Below the pieces are notes generated by a model. It did not search any database. It worked only from the letters and a program-made list of their open reading frames with translations, and was not told where the DNA came from. A DNA stretch of 64,000 nucleotides from positions 34,375 through 98,374 of the forward strand of contig MNCI01011056.1 in assembly GCA_015680685.1 (NCBI GenBank), given 5' to 3'. The position numbers and the translations under genes were made by a program. Origin of the DNA: Gnetum montanum. Its lineage: Eukaryota > Streptophyta > Gnetopsida > Gnetales > Gnetaceae. This document shows, one piece after another, positions 61,026-64,000 of this stretch (the first letter of the stretch is position 1; each line of letters opens with the position of its first letter).

Positions 61026-61199
61026 ACGAAAATAAATATATTTTCTTTTTATTTTTAGGAAGGAAAGTAGTTAGCTTGAAGCATGTTAAGGATTTAATGT
61101 CAATAGTGTTATGATGTCATGGCGAGCATGCTACGCTATATGGCACGATCCACATTAATCAAAGAGAGAGGGCGGCAAGTTTTCCCATCTTGCCATCAT

Positions 61200-61215
61200 G
61201 GTCATAAATAGAGGT
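61200..61215 (+). promoter_or_regulatory. TATA-like box of the E8 antisense gene
   Basis: GGTCATAAATAGAGG, about 115 bp upstream of the ATG at 61319, aligning with GCGTATAAATAGG of E1. One base is changed in the core (CATAAATA). Confidence 0.4.
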
Positions 61216-61318
61216 TAAACCTTGGTAATTTTGTCATTCTCACCGTAAGAGCATAGAGCCCACATTAGAGCACAAGGAAATTTCGAAGCACGAAGAAAGT
61301 ATACTAACAGCTAGCAAG

Positions 61319-62817
61319 ATGAGTTTTCACAATGAAGCTAGAAAATCTACAGGCAAGACAATGGCTTCTAAGAGGGAATGTACTCATTTGGCACTTGGAA
61401 AGGTTGAGGAGGCAAAGAAGACCCTGGGGCATGCAACACAAGCATGTGTCATGGCATGGAAGAGCACACCATTAACCCAATAGGTTACTATGCTTCTTCT
61501 TCTATTTTCACAATCCTATTATCATTTTGTATTTTCTGTTGTTCTCTACTTTCATTTTGCATCCATTCTTGGCTACTTGTATTTTCTGTTGTCATGTCAT
61601 TTTGGCCCTTGCATCACCACTATCACCATTTCAGTTGTGGTAGATGTAGAAACATTATGTCATAGTTGCATGCAAGGTCACTTAAACCACCACCACCACG
61701 GTTGTCATAACCATGGGGGCTTGGGTAGTTTAAGTTACATGACTTTCAAATGTCATAATGTAGAACCCTTAGGAGGGCTAGGACATGTGTGATGCAACAA
61801 TGTGACATGTGTTTTTTTAGGGCATGTTGTCAACCATTCTATTGCTACACTAGGCTATTTACATGTTCTTGTTATGCTAGGCTTTCATGCTCTTGCTACG
61901 CTATGTGTGGGGAGAGGGTTATGCTATGCTATATGCATGAACTGCTAGGCATTGCTAAGTTACACATGTATTACACTTAGCCTTGATGCTAACACTTGTT
62001 GATGGGTTATGCAGGGTGGGGCTAAGACACAGGCTCATTGTTTTAGAAGTTAGAGGGATCCTGTGTCATGTGAGTAAACTTGTGGCTAATGCTCCTCCTC
62101 CACAGATATGTATGGGAGAGCCAGGGTCTAGTTCAGGAAAGGGGCACAAGACTTCCTACAATTCCTTCTGAACTACTTTAATGTGATAGTTTGGTCATCC
62201 CTAGAGGAGGAGGAGGTGGCCAGCATTACAGAAACCATTTTTCCTAGGGCAAGCCAAGGCATTCTGAGGTTCTTGATCGATGAGCAATCACGAGCAGACA
62301 GGGAGAAGAATCCATTTAGAGTCCAATAGTGTTAAGGCACTTGGTTGGATCTCAGAGATGACTGAGTATAGCTACTACTAGCATTTCAATACATTGTTCC
62401 CTGCACATTTTATGATAACATGCTTCTAGAAACCTCAAGGAACTATCTACTGTGTCGACAAGTGAGTTTTGCAGCCTTGTTCTGCTATGTTTATGTGACG
62501 TTGGCCATACTAGCATAATGCTAATAGTATGGGTTTGCTACCAAGTTCTTCATCAATAAGGATGGGGTTCATGACCTACTGGGTTTGTTGGCCATAGCAC
62601 AACTAGCCCTATAGGAATTCTCTTCTACTGAGAACTTGCAGGAGGGTGTGATTGGTCAATGGGGGGGTTAATACCACACCTACCCAGGTGTATATTCGAT
62701 TCCCTATGACCAGTGTAGGAGATAAAGGTTGGCTAGATGAGGAGTGGGAAGAACCCTTCAAACTAGTCATATTTGAATAATTTTTGGTTGAACTCCCATA
62801 GTTCCCACTGCTATACT
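61319..62817 (+). pseudogene. E8 antisense gene, exons 1-3, cut by E9
   Basis: Exon 1 from ATG 61319 contains MASKRECTHLALGKVEEAKK and ATQACVMAWKSTPL, aligning with E1 and E3. The donor is decayed. Exon 2 begins at 62015 after TTATGCAG: RLIVLEVRGILC (nucleophile Asp changed to Glu), then FLNYFNVIVWSS in a shifted frame and ASQGILRFLIDEQS. It ends at 62461 before GTGAGT. Exon 3 from 62546 has KFFINKDGVHDLLG and ENLQEGVIGQWG, then is cut at 62817. It has several stops. Exon borders agree with the other copies. Confidence 0.7.
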
Positions 62818-64000
62818 TGAAACACCGTGAAAATCATGGGTCGGCCTCAGGCGAAGATTCGTAATTTGAGCAGAAGCGCGCCTCAAATTTGTCTAAGGAC
62901 AAGTTTACGCTCCATCACGCGCGGCAGCGTGATGAGCGTAATAAGCTCCGAAGACAGTTAAATTTGTCTAAGGACAAGTTCACGCTCCATCACACACGGC
63001 AGCATGATGAGCGTGATAAGCTCCATGACAATGAACGCATCCCAAATCTGTCTGAGGACAGGTTTACGCTCTCTCACGCACGGCAGCGTGACGAGCGTAA
63101 TAAGCTCCAAGGCAGTGAAGACGCCCTGAATTTGTCTAAGGACAAGTTTACGCTCCATCACGCACGGTAGCGTGATGTGCATAATAAGCTCCAGGACAGT
63201 TAAGGGGAAAATCCAGGGAGACACGACGGGTTGGCACTTGTTCTTGCGCGGTGCTTGAGTAACTAATCTTTACGCACCTTACGCAGCGATGCGTACTCGT
63301 GCGTAGGTCAGAATGCAAGTGCGCGCTCATTTACGCTACGTCACGCACAGTCGCGTGATCAGCGTAAAACAAGCCTGAGCGCGTGGTTGTTATATCAAGC
63401 TTGCACTCATACACGCAACGCAACACGAATGAGCGCAAACGCAGCCGAGACATGTTTATCATGGGCCTGCTCTCCACATGCACCGCACGCAAACGAGCGT
63501 GTTGTGTGTAGTCGCAGTTCGACTTAAAAGGAGCAGGTCTACAGAATCCGCGACATTCGGGCCCACATCATCAGGGTTGCGCGTGTCGCGGACTATAAAA
63601 TACCCTGGTTGACACATGAACAAAGGGGGGGACAACAGAGGAGAGGACGACAATAACAGAGAAACAAAAAAAAAGATGAGCAACAGAGCACCAGAGCACT
63701 TATCACTTTTGACAGCAGACCAAGAGGATAAGAGCATTCTCTGAACAAGGGAACACTTATCGCCCTGAAACAGAGAAATAAGAGCAACCTCTTGGCAGCA
63801 GACACCATCCTTCAGCAGGAACAGGACACAGCACGCCCAAGCCCCAAATAGCAGATCTATCTGAAGCTGAGAAGCGGAACGGAAATTGCAAAGTTGTCTT
63901 ACCCAGTTAGCAGGTTCTATCGGTTCGAAGATCGTTAGACCTCAGAGCTTGACCATTCCTGCACCCAAGCTTTGGTCCAAAAGGTAGATCAGACTTCTGT
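62818..64000 (+). repeat. E9: LTR start of an element running past the window edge
   Basis: TGAAACACCGTGAAAATC matches the E1 LTR start closely. It is not preceded by a polypurine tract but by E8 exon 3, so this is the outer edge of a 5' LTR or a solo LTR. TATAAAATA lies at 63594-63602. By alignment with the E1 LTR, the window ends about 0.4 kb before its 3' end. Confidence 0.85.
62885..63205 (+). repeat. Four tandem 75-85-bp units in the E9 U3
   Basis: Each unit begins near AATTTGTCTAAGGACAAG (62885, 62960, 63044, 63128). Each contains the hairpin TTACGCTCCATCACGC / GCGTGATGAGCGTAA and ends AATAAGCTCC. E1 has one unit (12420-12490). Confidence 0.85.

Larger units (their letters stand above)
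53825..62817 (-). mobile_element. E8: element with 3' LTR, pol and part of the antisense gene, cut by E9
   Basis: In element orientation (right to left): antisense gene (on +) from 62817, a motif array, pol, a motif array, spacer, polypurine tract and 3' LTR. Its gag and 5' LTR lie right of the window. E8 entered E7 within the protease active-site codons, and E9 later entered exon 3 of the E8 antisense gene. Confidence 0.85.

Noticed and set aside
62889-63170. Open frame with repeated peptide LSKDKFTLHHARQRDERNKL
   Set aside because: It is the tandem U3 hairpin read in one frame; the reverse strand is equally open, and E1 has only one unit.
1-64000. Search for tRNA, rRNA or host protein-coding genes
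   Set aside because: None recognised; all conserved coding blocks belong to retroelements or to the antisense cargo gene.

Overview
The window is repeat DNA from a large-genome vascular plant. It contains no recognisable host gene. Everything in it is LTR retrotransposon, and almost all of it belongs to one Ty3/gypsy family of the Tat type. The evidence for Tat is the domain order Gag, protease, RT, a first RNase H, a second archaeal-type RNase H, then an HHCC/DDE integrase. LTRs are about 1.45-1.73 kb, run from TGAAACACC to TTACA or similar, and carry a TATA box. I could not place the species.

Nine insertions (E1-E9) are nested in each other. E1 (+, 1-13799) has internal sequence and a 3' LTR. 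E2 (-, 13800-21257 plus 38694-39271) is old and split. E3 (-, 21258-38693) is complete, has a CTTAG target-site duplication, and sits inside the E2 LTR. E4 (+, 39272-43582) is an integrase remnant plus 3' LTR. E5 (-, 43583-47613) is gag plus 5' LTR. E6 (-, about 47625-48440) is an integrase remnant of a different gypsy lineage. E7 (+, 48452-53824) is 5' LTR, gag and part of protease. E8 (-, 53825-62817) is 3' LTR, pol and part of the antisense gene. E9 (+, 62818-end) is an LTR start. Relative age follows from the nesting: E6 received E5 and E7; E5 received E4; E4 received E2; E2 received E1 and E3; E7 received E8; E8 received E9.

The main discovery candidate lies between protease and RT. In every copy where this interval is visible (E1, E2, E3, E8) it holds a large multi-exon gene on the strand opposite to gag-pol. 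In E1 and E3 I can trace eight exons with GT..AG introns at matching positions. Four exon lengths match exactly or to 1 nt, and the first three (119, 450, 275 nt) match exactly once an assembly duplication in E1 is collapsed. A TATA-like box lies 110-180 bp upstream of each ATG. The predicted product is about 1,050-1,090 residues. Its exon 2 resembles a degenerate FCP1/NIF-type HAD phosphatase domain; the rest is unrecognised, with a coiled coil and an acidic C-terminus. Introns in this orientation would not be removed from the sense genomic RNA, so the gene can be copied intact with the element.

Other recurring structure: arrays of a 22-bp motif (GYC-N6-GRC-N-TTAAACTRG) flank the antisense gene and follow integrase. 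The U3 regions are rich in hairpins built from TTACGCT/AGCGTAA, tandemly amplified in E9. Leader repeats lie between PBS and gag. Most coding regions carry stops or frameshifts. Three single-N positions are flanked by near-identical 60-100 bp copies and look like assembly artefacts.
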